In this document: piece after piece, positions 7,795 to 16,642 of the stretch
Layout: each line of letters begins with the position of its first letter
How positions within the stretch are numbered: position 1 is the first letter of the stretch
Origin: Vibrio sp. FE10
GTDB taxonomy: Bacteria; Pseudomonadota; Gammaproteobacteria; Enterobacterales; Vibrionaceae
Assembly: GCF_030297155.1 (NCBI RefSeq)
Contig: NZ_AP028067.1
Span: forward strand, 1,550,001 to 1,614,000
DNA length: 64,000 nt
Reading direction: 5' to 3'
Made by a program: the position numbers and the translations under genes
Notes under the pieces: generated by a model
The model's input: only the letters and a program-made list of their open reading frames with translations
Database searches by the model: none
Told to the model about the DNA's origin: nothing

Positions 7795-8429
7795 CGTAAA
7801 AACTCAGCTCTGGTTTGAGGGTTAGTTTTGAAAATACCACCAAGCGCGGTTGTAGAGGTTTCAGAGTTTGCATCCATAACGCCTCGGGACTTAACGCAAT
7901 AGTGAGTTGCTTTAATTGTCACGGCCACGTTTTCTGTTTCAACGAGAGTCTGTATCGCAACTAAGATTTGCTGAGTAAGGCGTTCTTGTACCTGAGGACG
8001 CTGAGCAAAGAAGCGAACAATGCGGTTGATTTTAGACAGCCCAAGAATCTTGTTTTCAGGGATATAAGCCACTTCTGCTAAACCATCGATGGTGATGAAG
8101 TGATGTTCGCACGTCGATGTTAGGTCGATGTCCGATACCTTAACCATTTCATCAACGGACATTTTGTTTTCTATAACACTGATTTTTGGGAAGTTATCGT
8201 AATCGAGCCCGGAAAATATCTCGTGTACGTACATCTTTGCAATGCGATGGGGTGTTTCAGCGAGGCTATCATCGGTTAAATCCAGCCCAAGCGTACTGAC
8301 CACTTCCGTTAAAAGTCCTTTGATGCGGTTGTACTTCTGGCTGGGGTTCATTTCGCTCGGTGTCATTGGGGTTTCAAGTCCTTTTGCGAGCAAAGCTTCT
8401 CTTACTTTTTCGGCTTCTGTATTCAGCAT
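7791..8429 (-). CDS. folE: GTP cyclohydrolase I
   Basis: 212 aa. The zinc site (STCEHHF with Cys and His, and HYCVKSRG) and the GTP-binding [23 protein letters not shown] region are intact, so it should make dihydroneopterin triphosphate from GTP. The ATG at 8429 follows AGGAGAGAG with ideal spacing; the upstream in-frame extension to 8468 overlaps folX and has no ribosome site. It lies between folX and folM, so its product is probably channelled to monapterin. A housekeeping folE may exist elsewhere in the genome. Confidence 0.9.
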   Translation of the reverse strand: MLNTEAEKVREALLAKGLETPMTPSEMNPSQKYNRIKGLLTEVVSTLGLDLTDDSLAETPHRIAKMYVHEIFSGLDYDNFPKISVIENKMSVDEMVKVSDIDLTSTCEHHFITIDGLAEVAYIPENKILGLSKINRIVRFFAQRPQVQERLTQQILVAIQTLVETENVAVTIKATHYCVKSRGVMDANSETSTTALGGIFKTNPQTRAEFLR

Positions 8430-8439
8430 GACTCTCTCC

Positions 8440-8817
8440 TTAAGAATTATTGTCGTTGTCTGCTTCATAACTCAGGGTGAGCGAAACAGAGTCGGCAAAA
8501 CGTAGCGCATGAGGCTTATCAATTCTTACTTGAGCGTATTTCACCCATGGATGATCGATACAGATGCCGAGTACGTCGCTGGTCAATTTTTCTAAAAGTA
8601 GAAACCTTCCGGATTCGACGTGTTGAATGACCTTCTTGCAGATGTTTTTGTAGTTAAGCGCGTTTTCCACATCATCTGAGAGACAAAGGTTATTGGCGGG
8701 ATAGTGGATCTCTGCATTGATAACGATGTCTTGCTGCTTAGACTTTTCTTCTTCGTTGAAACCGATGAAGGTTCTTAGTCTGAGGTTTGTGATGGTGATA
8801 ATGGCGTTGTGATTCAT
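8440..8817 (-). CDS. folX: Dihydroneopterin triphosphate 2'-epimerase FolX
   Basis: 125 aa, the usual size for the FolB/FolX tunnelling fold. [24 protein letters not shown] at the N-terminus and [14 protein letters not shown] with the catalytic Glu/Lys pair are characteristic. FolX rather than FolB is favoured by operon partners FolM and FolE and by the closing segment [16 protein letters not shown] place the start at the second ATG (8817), 11 bp after AAGGA; the ATG at 8829 would overlap that site. The gap to folE is 10 bp. Confidence 0.8.
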   Translation of the reverse strand: MNHNAIITITNLRLRTFIGFNEEEKSKQQDIVINAEIHYPANNLCLSDDVENALNYKNICKKVIQHVESGRFLLLEKLTSDVLGICIDHPWVKYAQVRIDKPHALRFADSVSLTLSYEADNDNNS

Positions 8818-8929
8818 AACAGTGTCCATTCCTTAGAAAGTGAAGTCAGTTACGTGCTTGTTTTAAGAAAAGATCATTAAAGCTCAGTCGATTAAGAGTT
8901 CAGTCGTTCCTTTTGTAGCCGAGCACGCG

Positions 8930-9427
8930 CTAAGTGAGGCTAAACTCGAAAGGGATGGGTTCGGTTTTCTGGCTCAACTGATCGAAGCTTTCCCAGAGCT
9001 GCTGAAACGAAATGTTTAGAGTGGGGTGGCGCTCTTGTGCGGCAACATCGACTAACGGTCTGAGTACAAATGCGTACTCGGTGATCTCACCTCTAGGCAG
9101 CTCTACGCCATCGATAACGCCCACTTGATTGCCATAAAGAAGGATGTCGATATCCATTGTGCGTGAAGCATAGGCTTTGGTCTGACGCTTGCGATCGTTC
9201 TCTGATTCGATTTGATGTAGAACCTTAACCAGCTCTGAGACAGGGAGGTCACAATCGAACCCAACGACTAGGTTTAGGAAGTTATCTCCTTCGAAACCGA
9301 CAGGCTCGCAGTCGTAGAAACTAGAAATGTGCAGGGGTGCAAAGCGGTCATTCAATGCTTTGAGAGATTCTGTGACGTGATGTTCGCGGTTAATGTTGCT
9401 TCCGATGCTGACATAGACGCTGGCCAT
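8930..9427 (-). CDS. folK: HPPK-family 6-hydroxymethyl-dihydropterin pyrophosphokinase paralog
   Basis: 165 aa with all HPPK signatures: YVSIGSNINREHH at the start and the RTMDIDILLYG metal-binding motif (two Asp) near residue 93. It would transfer pyrophosphate from ATP to hydroxymethyl-dihydropterin. It is first in the pterin operon, 112 bp before folX. Vibrio also has a folK beside panB, so this is probably a second copy dedicated to this operon (inference). Start ATG at 9427 has AAGGAAAT 5 bp upstream. Confidence 0.82.
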   Translation of the reverse strand: MASVYVSIGSNINREHHVTESLKALNDRFAPLHISSFYDCEPVGFEGDNFLNLVVGFDCDLPVSELVKVLHQIESENDRKRQTKAYASRTMDIDILLYGNQVGVIDGVELPRGEITEYAFVLRPLVDVAAQERHPTLNISFQQLWESFDQLSQKTEPIPFEFSLT

Positions 9428-9765
9428 AATATTTCCTTTTTGTTTAAGGAACCTATACGTCTAACTCACGATGAAGATCAGCTATGCGTCCTTTTAGAGG
9501 TAAGAAGATAAAAGAAAATATGGTTCTGCCAAAAATCTTGCTCGTTTTTGAGTCCGTATAAGGGCACTTTGGATCTAGAAAGTACCACGAGTAAAAATTC
9601 AGCTGATGAGGATTCTGGACAAAAATGTGTTTCAAGCTGATCGAGCGAATGCCAGAAATGGTAATGGATAACCGTCTTTAGCAACTCAATTTCTACAACG
9701 TTCCGTCTTTGATAGTGATAGAATCCCCGCATCAGAATTATCGAGAATCTAGGTATTTATAAACA

Positions 9766-10104
9766 ATGTTTATCCATCACGTTAACGGCATCGACTGGCT
9801 GGTGATTACAGCTTTTGAAGAACTAAAACCGATGTTTATCGAAGATGCTGGTCCAATCCCGTCTTACTTCTCGACCGCCAGTGAATTGAGCCTGATTGAT
9901 CAAGCCAAGCGTAGCTATGGTTTTTTGCCGATTCTCCGCGGTGTGATCACCGATACCGGCACGTATCAAAGCAAAGATCTTGAAGAAGATTTGAATCCAC
10001 AGCTTGCGTGTATCGTTGAAGGGCGTGGCCGAGTGTTTATCTATCATGGCGACTACGTGGCTTTCGTGGATGACGAGCAAACCTTCATTACTCGAATGGA
10101 CTGA
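9766..10104 (+). CDS. Small unknown protein
   Basis: 112 aa, no family recognised. It starts MFIHHVNGIDWLVITAFEEL and contains GVITDTGTYQSKDLEEDLNP and a strand-rich C-terminus (GRVFIYHGDYVAFVDDEQTF), suggesting a small beta-rich domain. No signal peptide or membrane segment. The ribosome site is weak. It stands alone between divergent folK and the terminator at 10192. Codon use looks like that of its neighbours, so I consider it a real gene. Confidence 0.5.
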   Translation: MFIHHVNGIDWLVITAFEELKPMFIEDAGPIPSYFSTASELSLIDQAKRSYGFLPILRGVITDTGTYQSKDLEEDLNPQLACIVEGRGRVFIYHGDYVAFVDDEQTFITRMD

Positions 10105-10191
10105 ACATAATTCAGTATTTTTAGATCGGTGAATTGGTAGCTTAGTTAATTGGCTAATTGGCTATGGATAAACCGCTCTGTAGATCAAACG

Positions 10192-10218
10192 AAGGCCTCG
10201 CATGTGCGAGGCCTTTTT
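10192..10218 (+). terminator. Rho-independent terminator
   Basis: AAGGCCTCGC / GCGAGGCC hairpin followed by T6; a member of the repeated terminator family. Confidence 0.85.
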
Positions 10219-10276
10219 TATGTGTTGTTTAGCGAGCGAATAACTTGGCCAGAAGCTCGTGAGAATATACTGCCAA

Positions 10277-10343
10277 CCCCCGTTCAAATCTCCCCCTTAA
10301 TTGATATTTCCCCCCTTTTTTGAAGCACAGAAAAGGGGGAGGG
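10277..10343. repeat. C/G-rich hairpin element, diverged member of the 601-675 family
   Basis: CCCCCCTTTTTT pairs with AAAAGGGGGAGGG across about 10 nt; a second C-run (AATCTCCCCC) lies just before. The composition and layout resemble the elements at 490, 601 and 23856. Confidence 0.4.
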
Positions 10344-10460
10344 TAAGAGCATCTAACTTCCTATTTTTGTGTGTTATGCCCCTATGCAAACTCTTTATTA
10401 TTCAGGGAGTTAATTTGTCCGTATTCTCTGGTGTCTATTTGAAATACTAGGGAAACAAAA

Positions 10461-11060
10461 ATGAAAAATGGGTTAGTCTGCACTTTAGCTGTGATGTTAA
10501 TTGTAGGGTGTAAAGAATCTAATGAACCAAACGAGACTGCAGTGGAACAACTCAGTGTCATATCTCACATCGAGAAAACACCTGAGCTAGTCGCAGAGTT
10601 AAAGGCACAAGAAACAATTGATGATCAGTTTAGGCTGTTATACGAGCGTTTTGAACCCATGCTCGACCGCAGTGACTCTCTTACTGGTACTGATGTAAAC
10701 AAAGATGGTATCCGCGACGACATTGAGGCGTTTATTGATGCGCTAGAAGTGACCGAGCCAGTCCGAAAAGCCTTAAAACAAAATGCGCACTACGCACAAG
10801 AGAGTCTCTATCACGACTGGAGTGTAAAGAGTAACGCCAATATAAAAAAGGCATTAGCGATTAGCCATAAACATAACAAAGTTCTCGCTTGTAAAGAGTT
10901 TGTTGGTATTCCCGTAAGAGATATAACCAATACAGGGCAAACTATCAGGGCACTGACTAACAACACTAAAGCCCGCACTATGACTTACTTGGCTTATAAC
11001 CACCTGTTAGATGGTTCCGTAAGTACACTCCTTCCTGCTGAGGCAAAATACTGTGAATAG
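10461..11060 (+). CDS. Lipoprotein with an EF-hand-like calcium loop
   Basis: 199 aa. A lipoprotein signal with LIVGC places the lipidated Cys at about residue 17. The segment DVNKDGIRDDIEAFI (about 77-91) has the D-x-N-x-D-G-I-x-D-D spacing of calcium loops in dockerin and thrombospondin-3 repeats. No enzyme motif is seen. The stop overlaps the GTG start of the downstream hydrolase by 8 bp, so the two are translationally coupled and probably work together in the envelope. The partnership suggests a chaperone, activator or anchor for the hydrolase (inference). Confidence 0.65.
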   Translation: MKNGLVCTLAVMLIVGCKESNEPNETAVEQLSVISHIEKTPELVAELKAQETIDDQFRLLYERFEPMLDRSDSLTGTDVNKDGIRDDIEAFIDALEVTEPVRKALKQNAHYAQESLYHDWSVKSNANIKKALAISHKHNKVLACKEFVGIPVRDITNTGQTIRALTNNTKARTMTYLAYNHLLDGSVSTLLPAEAKYCE

Positions 11061-12576
11061 GCAAACAATATTACTCATGATTGCGGCTCCACTGCCATTC
11101 AATGCAATAGCTAACTCATGCAAAATTGAAGGTTACACTATCGGTTTTTTTAACGGTGTGGCAACAACTAGAGAGCAAGCCGAACAAGGGATAAAGGAGA
11201 TAAAATTCACTTTAGGTATCAGCCAATACAAAAGTGAGTCTGTCGAATACCAGCTTTTCTACAACGATTCTTATATTGACGGAAGTGGGCTTAACGTACT
11301 GGCTGATTTTGCTGAAACCTTTGACCAAAGAACTTACGAGTTAGAGCAGAAACAATTCGACCGGTGGGAGGCCTTTTGGGACATTGTGAGCGGTCGGCAA
11401 AACAGCGCTATCATCCAAAAAATCAGCGCCACTTTTGATTGGTTTATTGGGTTTGTTCTCGACTTCACAAACCAAACCATCAATGCAACCATCACGAAAT
11501 ATTTACAAGAACTAGCCTCACTTGTTGATGCCCCCGAAACCAGCCAAACTAGAATGCAGCATCACCTTTTAAATGACTCTCTTACGTGGAAAGGAAAAAA
11601 GCTCATTTACATCGCGCATTCACAAGGGAACTTATGGGTAAACGAATCATACAAGCATGTTACATCCCAATACGGTTACAGTGCCGATAACATTCACGTT
11701 GTTCACATCGCTCCCGCTTCCCCAACCCTTAGCCCGGACAGTGATTATGTTTTATCGACCTCAGATCTTGTGATTAATGGGCTGAACTTTACAGGGATAG
11801 GCAGCGTTCCGCCTCCCAACACCACGATAGCACCGAGTAAATTAGACTTTGCGGGACACGGACTCATTCCTATTTACCTCACTCACCCCAAATCCATTGA
11901 GAAAATCAAAGCGTCGGTCGATAAAGCTTTTACCTCTCTTACTAAACCTGAGATGGAAGATTTTTTGTTTAAAATAGAGTTCGATTATAGTGCTAGCTAT
12001 GACGCACTTCATGATAATCCTGTTTATGAAATTGTTGACGCTAATAAAACTGACGATTTTGGGTCTTACCTAAAGAGCCCTTCCTTTTATCTCAGCCCGA
12101 AAAATGAATCTTGGCCTAAGAAGACGGTGGATTCTTATATACAAGATGAAGATAGGTTGCCATTTAGAGTTACGGGCAATGATGTGGCTTTATTTGATAC
12201 TTGTAAAAGCCCGAACGAGGCAATGAATGACATTCCATCGGTTCCCTCGCAAGACACTTATATGTTCGTACAATGGCGAAATTTAAAACGCTTTGAGCGA
12301 GGTACATTTAAGGATATTTGGAGGTCAAGAAAGATGACCGATAGATATGGATTGGTAGATGAAACCCCAATAGCATTTCGAGACATGGACGACGGCTATT
12401 TCATTTGTGCTGGGGATGGCGATGCCATTGAACTAGAAGCAACACAACACTTTTATAATGAGGAGCAACGTCAGTATTTAGTCACTCAGCATTTGTCTGG
12501 ACGCTATGATGTGTCGGCACGTTATGCAGTACCTTTTCAAAGTTTTCATCCTACTAATCTCTGTCAAGGTCATTGA
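11053..12576 (+). CDS. Exported alpha/beta-hydrolase-like protein
   Basis: 507 aa. A signal peptide (LLMIAAPLPFNAIANS) is followed by a long region with no known domain, then LIYIAHSQGNLWVNESY (about 195-211), a lipase-type nucleophile elbow AHSQG. A VVHIAPASP strand and GHGLIPIYL, where the His could complete the triad, follow. Paired cysteines occur in the C-terminal 150 residues. It begins with GTG at 11053, 10 bp after GAGG, overlapping the lipoprotein gene. A secreted or periplasmic lipase or esterase is likely, but substrate and family are unrecognised. Confidence 0.6.
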   Translation: MNRQTILLMIAAPLPFNAIANSCKIEGYTIGFFNGVATTREQAEQGIKEIKFTLGISQYKSESVEYQLFYNDSYIDGSGLNVLADFAETFDQRTYELEQKQFDRWEAFWDIVSGRQNSAIIQKISATFDWFIGFVLDFTNQTINATITKYLQELASLVDAPETSQTRMQHHLLNDSLTWKGKKLIYIAHSQGNLWVNESYKHVTSQYGYSADNIHVVHIAPASPTLSPDSDYVLSTSDLVINGLNFTGIGSVPPPNTTIAPSKLDFAGHGLIPIYLTHPKSIEKIKASVDKAFTSLTKPEMEDFLFKIEFDYSASYDALHDNPVYEIVDANKTDDFGSYLKSPSFYLSPKNESWPKKTVDSYIQDEDRLPFRVTGNDVALFDTCKSPNEAMNDIPSVPSQDTYMFVQWRNLKRFERGTFKDIWRSRKMTDRYGLVDETPIAFRDMDDGYFICAGDGDAIELEATQHFYNEEQRQYLVTQHLSGRYDVSARYAVPFQSFHPTNLCQGH

Positions 12577-12701
12577 TTACTAACTACGTTGAAGGTTCAG
12601 GCTATGTCCATATGATAGAGCAACTAAAACTGTTTAATGAAAAGTTGATGAAAGCGGCTAAGTTGGTGGAGTCGGGGGACAACCTTTCGATAGATAACAC
12701 T

Positions 12702-12728
12702 AAGGCCTCGCGTGTACGAGGCCTTTTT
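12702..12728 (+). terminator. Rho-independent terminator
   Basis: AAGGCCTCGC / ACGAGGCC hairpin with T5. It ends the lipoprotein-hydrolase operon and argues against the short ORF that runs through it. Confidence 0.85.
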
Positions 12729-12764
12729 GTTTGTATCGAGTCAGGAGAAAAGTCTCTTGAGGTG

Positions 12765-13445
12765 TTACTTTTCTAAATTGTGCTTAATGATTTGTTCCAC
12801 CACACCATCCATCGTCCTGCAGCTAATCTCAGGATTCAAATACAAAGGATGATATTCAACGCCTGTGCGGTCTATATAGGCTGCCTGTAAGCCGGCGGAT
12901 AATGCACCATGAGTGTCCCAATCGTGAGTAGCGACAAGACGAAGGTTTTCGACAGGCTCTTTTAACGTTTCTGCTGCAAATCTATACACATCTGAATTTG
13001 GTTTGAAACTGCCTGTTTCTTCAACGGAAATGACGGTGTCGAAATAATCTTCTAAGCCTGAGTTCTTGATTTGAGAAGTGATTAGGTCGAGGGATGAGTT
13101 TGAAAAAGCGACGGTTTTAAAGCCGTTGTTACGCAATTCAAGTAAAGATGCTTTGATATCAGTGTGCGGCGGTAGAGTGGCAAAAGAAGTTAACAAGGCA
13201 TCTTTGCTTTCCGCCGTTAAATCACACTTGTACCGTTGTGCAATAGCGCCGAGCGCTGCATTCGCTAGTTCAGAAAAAGTAGACTTTACGTTTGTTGCGA
13301 TGCAAACCGTTGAAGAGTGCAAAAGCTTTGAGAACCAAAGTGATAGTGCATCCTCACTGCCAAATGCCGCTTTAAATTTAGGCTGTAATGACTCCAAATT
13401 TAAAACCGTTTCGTTTATATCAAACAGTATCACTTCTTTATTCAT
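12765..13445 (-). CDS. Haloacid dehalogenase type II-like hydrolase
   Basis: 226 aa HAD protein: nucleophile motif LFDINETVLN (Asp9), motif II AFSNSS, Lys in SFKPNSDVY, and motif IV ATHDWDTHGALSAG. The helical cap between residues 20 and 90 and the close spacing fit the L-2-haloacid dehalogenase subfamily. The real substrate could be another small organic acid or phosphate ester. Cytosolic, monocistronic. Start ATG at 13445. Confidence 0.8.
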   Translation of the reverse strand: MNKEVILFDINETVLNLESLQPKFKAAFGSEDALSLWFSKLLHSSTVCIATNVKSTFSELANAALGAIAQRYKCDLTAESKDALLTSFATLPPHTDIKASLLELRNNGFKTVAFSNSSLDLITSQIKNSGLEDYFDTVISVEETGSFKPNSDVYRFAAETLKEPVENLRLVATHDWDTHGALSAGLQAAYIDRTGVEYHPLYLNPEISCRTMDGVVEQIIKHNLEK

Positions 13446-13641
13446 GCGAAGAACCCAGATTTAATTGAATTTCGTACTTACATAATCCGCTCGGATGACC
13501 CGGTTTTCAACCTCGATTTAAGTAACTTAAGCTTGGTTCTCTAATTTGAAAAGAGGGTTGGAATGAGTCATCGATGAAAACGTCACTCAAATCTGGCGTT
13601 GCTTACTGAGTTGCAGACAGCGCCAAATCTGAAATGATTTA

Positions 13642-13659
13642 TTTAGCTTATTTAGCTTA
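13642..13659. repeat. 9-bp tandem duplication at the metQ stop codon
   Basis: TTTAGCTTA occurs twice (13642 and 13651), with a further partial ATTTA before it. The metQ stop (complement of TTA at 13657-13659) is inside the second unit. Confidence 0.7.
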
Positions 13660-14460
13660 ATTTGCAGCTTCGATAGTGCCTTTGAAAGTGCTGTTTAAAA
13701 AGTCATTGATCTCTTGTGAGTGGTAAATTGAGATGATCTTTTTATACGTTTCATTGTTTTTGTCTTCTTCTCGCGCTGCCACAACCATCACAGCTAAAGG
13801 TGCGTCTTTTTTCTCTAAGTAAATGCCTTGTTTCTTAGGATCGAGCCCAGCCGACATGACATAGTTCATGGTGATTGCTGCTGCATCTACATCGTCAAGA
13901 GAGCGGGGTAGCTGAGCGGCATCCACTTCAACAAATCGAATGTTCTTCGGGTTGTTAACAATATCGTTTAAAGATGCATTGAAACCAGCGTTGTCTTTTA
14001 ATGAAATCAGCCCGGCATCTTCAAGTAGTAGCAGTCCACGCCCGCCATTCGTTGGGTCGTTTGGAATCGCGATTCGTGCGTTATCTGGGATAGAGTCAAG
14101 CGAAGTGTACTTGTTCGAGTAAACGCCCATACGCATCAAAATTGAACGTCCGATAGAAACTAACTGGCTATCGTGATTGGCATTAAAGTTATCGAGAAAT
14201 GGCTGATGCTGGTAACTGTTCAGTTGGATACTTCCATCGTCCAGTGCTGCGTTAGGGGTGATGTAGTCTGAGAATTCGACGAGTTCAATGTTTATCCCTT
14301 GCTTTGCTGCTTCTTTGGCAACAGCTTGTACAACTTGTGCATGTGGGCCAACTGTCGCCCCAATCTTGATAACATCCTCGTCTTTTTTTCCACATCCTGT
14401 CACGCCGAATGCGAATGCTAATGCCAACAGGGATGCTGTGATTTTTTTGTAGCGGTTCAT
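13657..14460 (-). CDS. metQ: MetQ/NlpA-type methionine-binding lipoprotein
   Basis: 267 aa. The lipoprotein signal ends at VTGC (Cys23). The mature protein carries the NlpA/MetQ pattern: IKIGATVGPHAQVVQAV, then QHQPFLDNF, and AIPNDPTNGGRGLLLLEDAGLI. No metN or metI is adjacent, so it must use a permease encoded elsewhere or act as a scavenging receptor. Three to four MetJ boxes lie directly upstream (14485-14516), which supports methionine-related control and ligand. The stop codon lies in a 9-bp duplication. Confidence 0.85.
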   Translation of the reverse strand: MNRYKKITASLLALAFAFGVTGCGKKDEDVIKIGATVGPHAQVVQAVAKEAAKQGINIELVEFSDYITPNAALDDGSIQLNSYQHQPFLDNFNANHDSQLVSIGRSILMRMGVYSNKYTSLDSIPDNARIAIPNDPTNGGRGLLLLEDAGLISLKDNAGFNASLNDIVNNPKNIRFVEVDAAQLPRSLDDVDAAAITMNYVMSAGLDPKKQGIYLEKKDAPLAVMVVAAREEDKNNETYKKIISIYHSQEINDFLNSTFKGTIEAAN

Positions 14461-14484
14461 GATAACTCCATTTAATTAACCAAA

Positions 14485-14516
14485 AGACGTTTAGATGTCT
14501 AGATGTCTATATTATC
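14485..14516. promoter_or_regulatory. Tandem MetJ boxes
   Basis: Consecutive 8-mers AGACGTTT, AGATGTCT, AGATGTCT and a weak ATATTATC match the met-box consensus AGACGTCT. They lie 25 bp upstream of the metQ start, on its promoter. MetJ with S-adenosylmethionine should repress here. Confidence 0.8.
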
Positions 14517-14571
14517 TATTTATAAAGTTGGGTCAATAGGTTTGTCAGAAGCAAAGTTAGATCTAGAAAAC

Positions 14572-14598
14572 AAAGGCCTCGCACGTATGAGGCCTTTT
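14572..14598. terminator. Rho-independent terminator
   Basis: AAAGGCCTC / GAGGCCTTTT hairpin, symmetric enough to stop transcripts on either strand. It follows the dienelactone hydrolase gene on the minus strand. Confidence 0.75.
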
Positions 14599-14668
14599 GG
14601 GTTTCGTTGAGTAAGATATAGGGCAGTCACTTGCAACCTAAAGAAAACGGGTTCGGTAATCTCGCCTA

Positions 14669-15577
14669 TTAAGAAAGCTTTTGATTAAAGAACTCAAGCG
14701 TACGTGTCCATGCTAATTCTGCTTCTTCTTCGGCATATCGACCTGTTGAATCGTTATGGAAGCCATGATTCACACCGTCATAGATGTAAGCGGTGTAGTC
14801 TGCCCCAATCTCTTTGAGTTCGGCTTCATAGTCTGGCCAAGTTGCATTCACACGTTTATCGATTCCAGCGAATTGGATCAGTAATGGCCCTTTGACGTTC
14901 TTTCTTAAATCAGGAGCGGCAGGAGTGCCGTAAAATGGAACGCCCGCATCCAGCTGCTCTGGCATTACCGCCGCCAACATATTCACGATATAGCCACCGA
15001 AGCAAAACCCTACAGCGCCTAGTTTTCCGTTACTTTTTTCATGAGATTTCAAAAAGTTTGCAGCGGCGATAAAGTCTTCTTCGATTTTCTCTCTGGATAA
15101 TGATTTTTGCATTGCTCGACCTTCATCATCATTACCTGGGTACCCGCCAAGCGAATAGAGTGCATCAGGTGCAAACGCAATAAACCCAGCGGCCGCGAGT
15201 CGTCTTGCCACATCCTTTACGTATGGATTCAAGCCTCTATTTTCATGTATGACCAAGACGACAGGCGCATTACCCTCTAGCTCTTTTGGTACCACCAAGT
15301 AGCCATAGCCTTCTCCGTGGCCTTTAGGCGAAGGAAATTTCTCGTAGGTTGCTTTGATGGAAGGATCATTGAAAGAGACTTGCTCTGCGTTTGCATAATT
15401 AGGAATCAATGCAGACGTTAATGTTGTCATGGTTAAGCCAAGTACAGCCAACCCAGATAGACGAGCCATAAACTCTCTGCGATCAATCAGACCGTGTGCA
15501 TATTCGTCATACCAATCAAATGCTTCTTGGGGGATAGATCGAGTTGGATCTGATTGAGATTCGGTACTTTTATTCAT
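14669..15577 (-). CDS. Tat-exported dienelactone hydrolase family protein
   Basis: 302 aa. An N-terminal tail leads into DRREFMARLSGLAVLG (about 32-47), a twin-arginine signal ending near YANAEQ. The hydrolase domain has the nucleophile as Cys in GAVGFCFGGY, the acid in the FAGIDKRVN segment and the His in GVNHGFHND, as in YghX/YsgA-type enzymes. It probably acts in the periplasm on a lactone or ester; the natural substrate is unknown. It is monocistronic, with a 427-bp gap upstream. Confidence 0.8.
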   Translation of the reverse strand: MNKSTESQSDPTRSIPQEAFDWYDEYAHGLIDRREFMARLSGLAVLGLTMTTLTSALIPNYANAEQVSFNDPSIKATYEKFPSPKGHGEGYGYLVVPKELEGNAPVVLVIHENRGLNPYVKDVARRLAAAGFIAFAPDALYSLGGYPGNDDEGRAMQKSLSREKIEEDFIAAANFLKSHEKSNGKLGAVGFCFGGYIVNMLAAVMPEQLDAGVPFYGTPAAPDLRKNVKGPLLIQFAGIDKRVNATWPDYEAELKEIGADYTAYIYDGVNHGFHNDSTGRYAEEEAELAWTRTLEFFNQKLS

Positions 15578-16004
15578 AACTTTTCCTTGTTGTGAGTTGT
15601 TTGACCAATCAACTATAGTGGAAACTTCAATATATTTGAACGATCGCTCAATAACTTTTTAACTATTTGTTATATCAAAGTACAAAAATTAGATGACAGT
15701 CAGATAAAACGACCACTTCGGAATCGATTCCCTTGTCTTAGGTTTGTTTTACTGGATCAATCAACACAAGGTTGATGTAAGTGATTCAGTCAGTGAAGCA
15801 GGGTAGTTAAGACTATTCGATATTTGCTTTTCTTATTTGGGGAGGAGGTTCTAGTTCTAAATTGGCCTTTAATAGCTAGGCATATTTACCGTCAGTAGGG
15901 CAGTATGTTTCAATACAAAACGCTTGATTTTACTCTGGTATAATCTTTCCCCATAAGGAAGCCTTAGCGTTATTAGAACCGTTTTAATGAGAGATAAAGA
16001 TTAG
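15578..16004. other. Intergenic region, divergent promoters
   Basis: 427 bp between divergent genes. It contains a partial copy of the GTCAGTGAAG(T/C)AGGG motif (about 15792-15806) also found at 725 and 19073. The promoter of the plus-strand gene is likely in 15925-15950 (TTGATT...TATAAT). No ORF is supported. Confidence 0.5.
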
Positions 16005-16631
16005 ATGTTGAAACTTTTGTGTCAGATAAAAAAATGGAAACTTGCAGCGTTTAGTTTGCTCATGCTTATTTGCGCATTTTTTATCTACAACCAGTTTGGC
16101 AACCGTATGTCCCGTGTCGATGAGGCAGACTTTCTGATCGGGCAACTGAATACAGTCTTGGATGCCGCTGAGCAATATTCTCTTGATAATGGCTCTTTGC
16201 CTCCCATCACTTCCGATACCGACACTAAATACGGCTACTTGAATATCAATCACTTAATTGAAAATCCGGGCCTATCAACATGGCAAGGGCCGTACCTATC
16301 TTTTGACGATACATGGATAGGTGGAGATCAGTACATCGATAATCCAGATTACATAGCAACGCAATTACTGCTTAAGGAAAAGGGTAGTCAGTGGGCACGA
16401 GGAAGCACCGAGACAGGTTGTGAATCGTCGTCAGCAACCTGTTCTCTTGCGGCTTGTATCTGGTTGGTACCAATAAAAGTGGCACAAGAAATTAATCAGA
16501 TTGTCGATGGCAATACGAGTCTCGAAAGTTCTAATACGACCGGAAAAATACGTTACGATAAAGCATTTGGTGGCGCACTTGTTTGTATGGTTGGAGATGA
16601 CTATCCAATGCCTTCTGTACAGTCCAATTAA
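16005..16631 (+). CDS. Membrane-anchored pseudopilin-like protein
   Basis: 208 aa. One N-terminal membrane segment (LAAFSLLMLICAFFIYNQF) is followed by a short amphipathic stretch and a periplasmic domain. The segments VLDAAEQYSLDNGSLP and STWQGPYLS resemble the GspG-type pseudopilin core, where a helix leads to a GPYL strand. A normal prepilin peptidase site (G-F-T-L-x-E) is missing, so it is a relative rather than a processed pilin. Two Cys pairs (CESSSATCSLAAC) could form disulfides. It stands alone, without secretion genes. Confidence 0.5.
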   Translation: MLKLLCQIKKWKLAAFSLLMLICAFFIYNQFGNRMSRVDEADFLIGQLNTVLDAAEQYSLDNGSLPPITSDTDTKYGYLNINHLIENPGLSTWQGPYLSFDDTWIGGDQYIDNPDYIATQLLLKEKGSQWARGSTETGCESSSATCSLAACIWLVPIKVAQEINQIVDGNTSLESSNTTGKIRYDKAFGGALVCMVGDDYPMPSVQSN

Positions 16632-16642
16632 GTCGCCCCTAA

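Larger units (their letters stand above)
10105..10460. other. Intergenic region with terminator and C/G-rich hairpin
   Basis: 356 bp holding an AATTGGCT direct repeat (about 10149-10165), the terminator at 10192 and the C-rich/G-rich hairpin at 10277-10343. No ORF with a ribosome site. The lipoprotein promoter should lie in 10380-10450. Confidence 0.5.

Noticed and set aside
8430..8468. N-terminal extension of folE
   Set aside because: Overlaps folX and lacks a ribosome site, while the ATG at 8429 has AGGAGAGAG.
9478..9732. 84-aa minus-strand ORF upstream of folK
   Set aside because: Protein-like composition but no ribosome binding site, no family, and it occupies the divergent promoter region between folK and the 9766 gene.
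12573..12776. 67-aa ORF starting at a TTG overlapping the hydrolase stop
   Set aside because: It runs straight through a strong terminator (12702-12728) and has no ribosome site.
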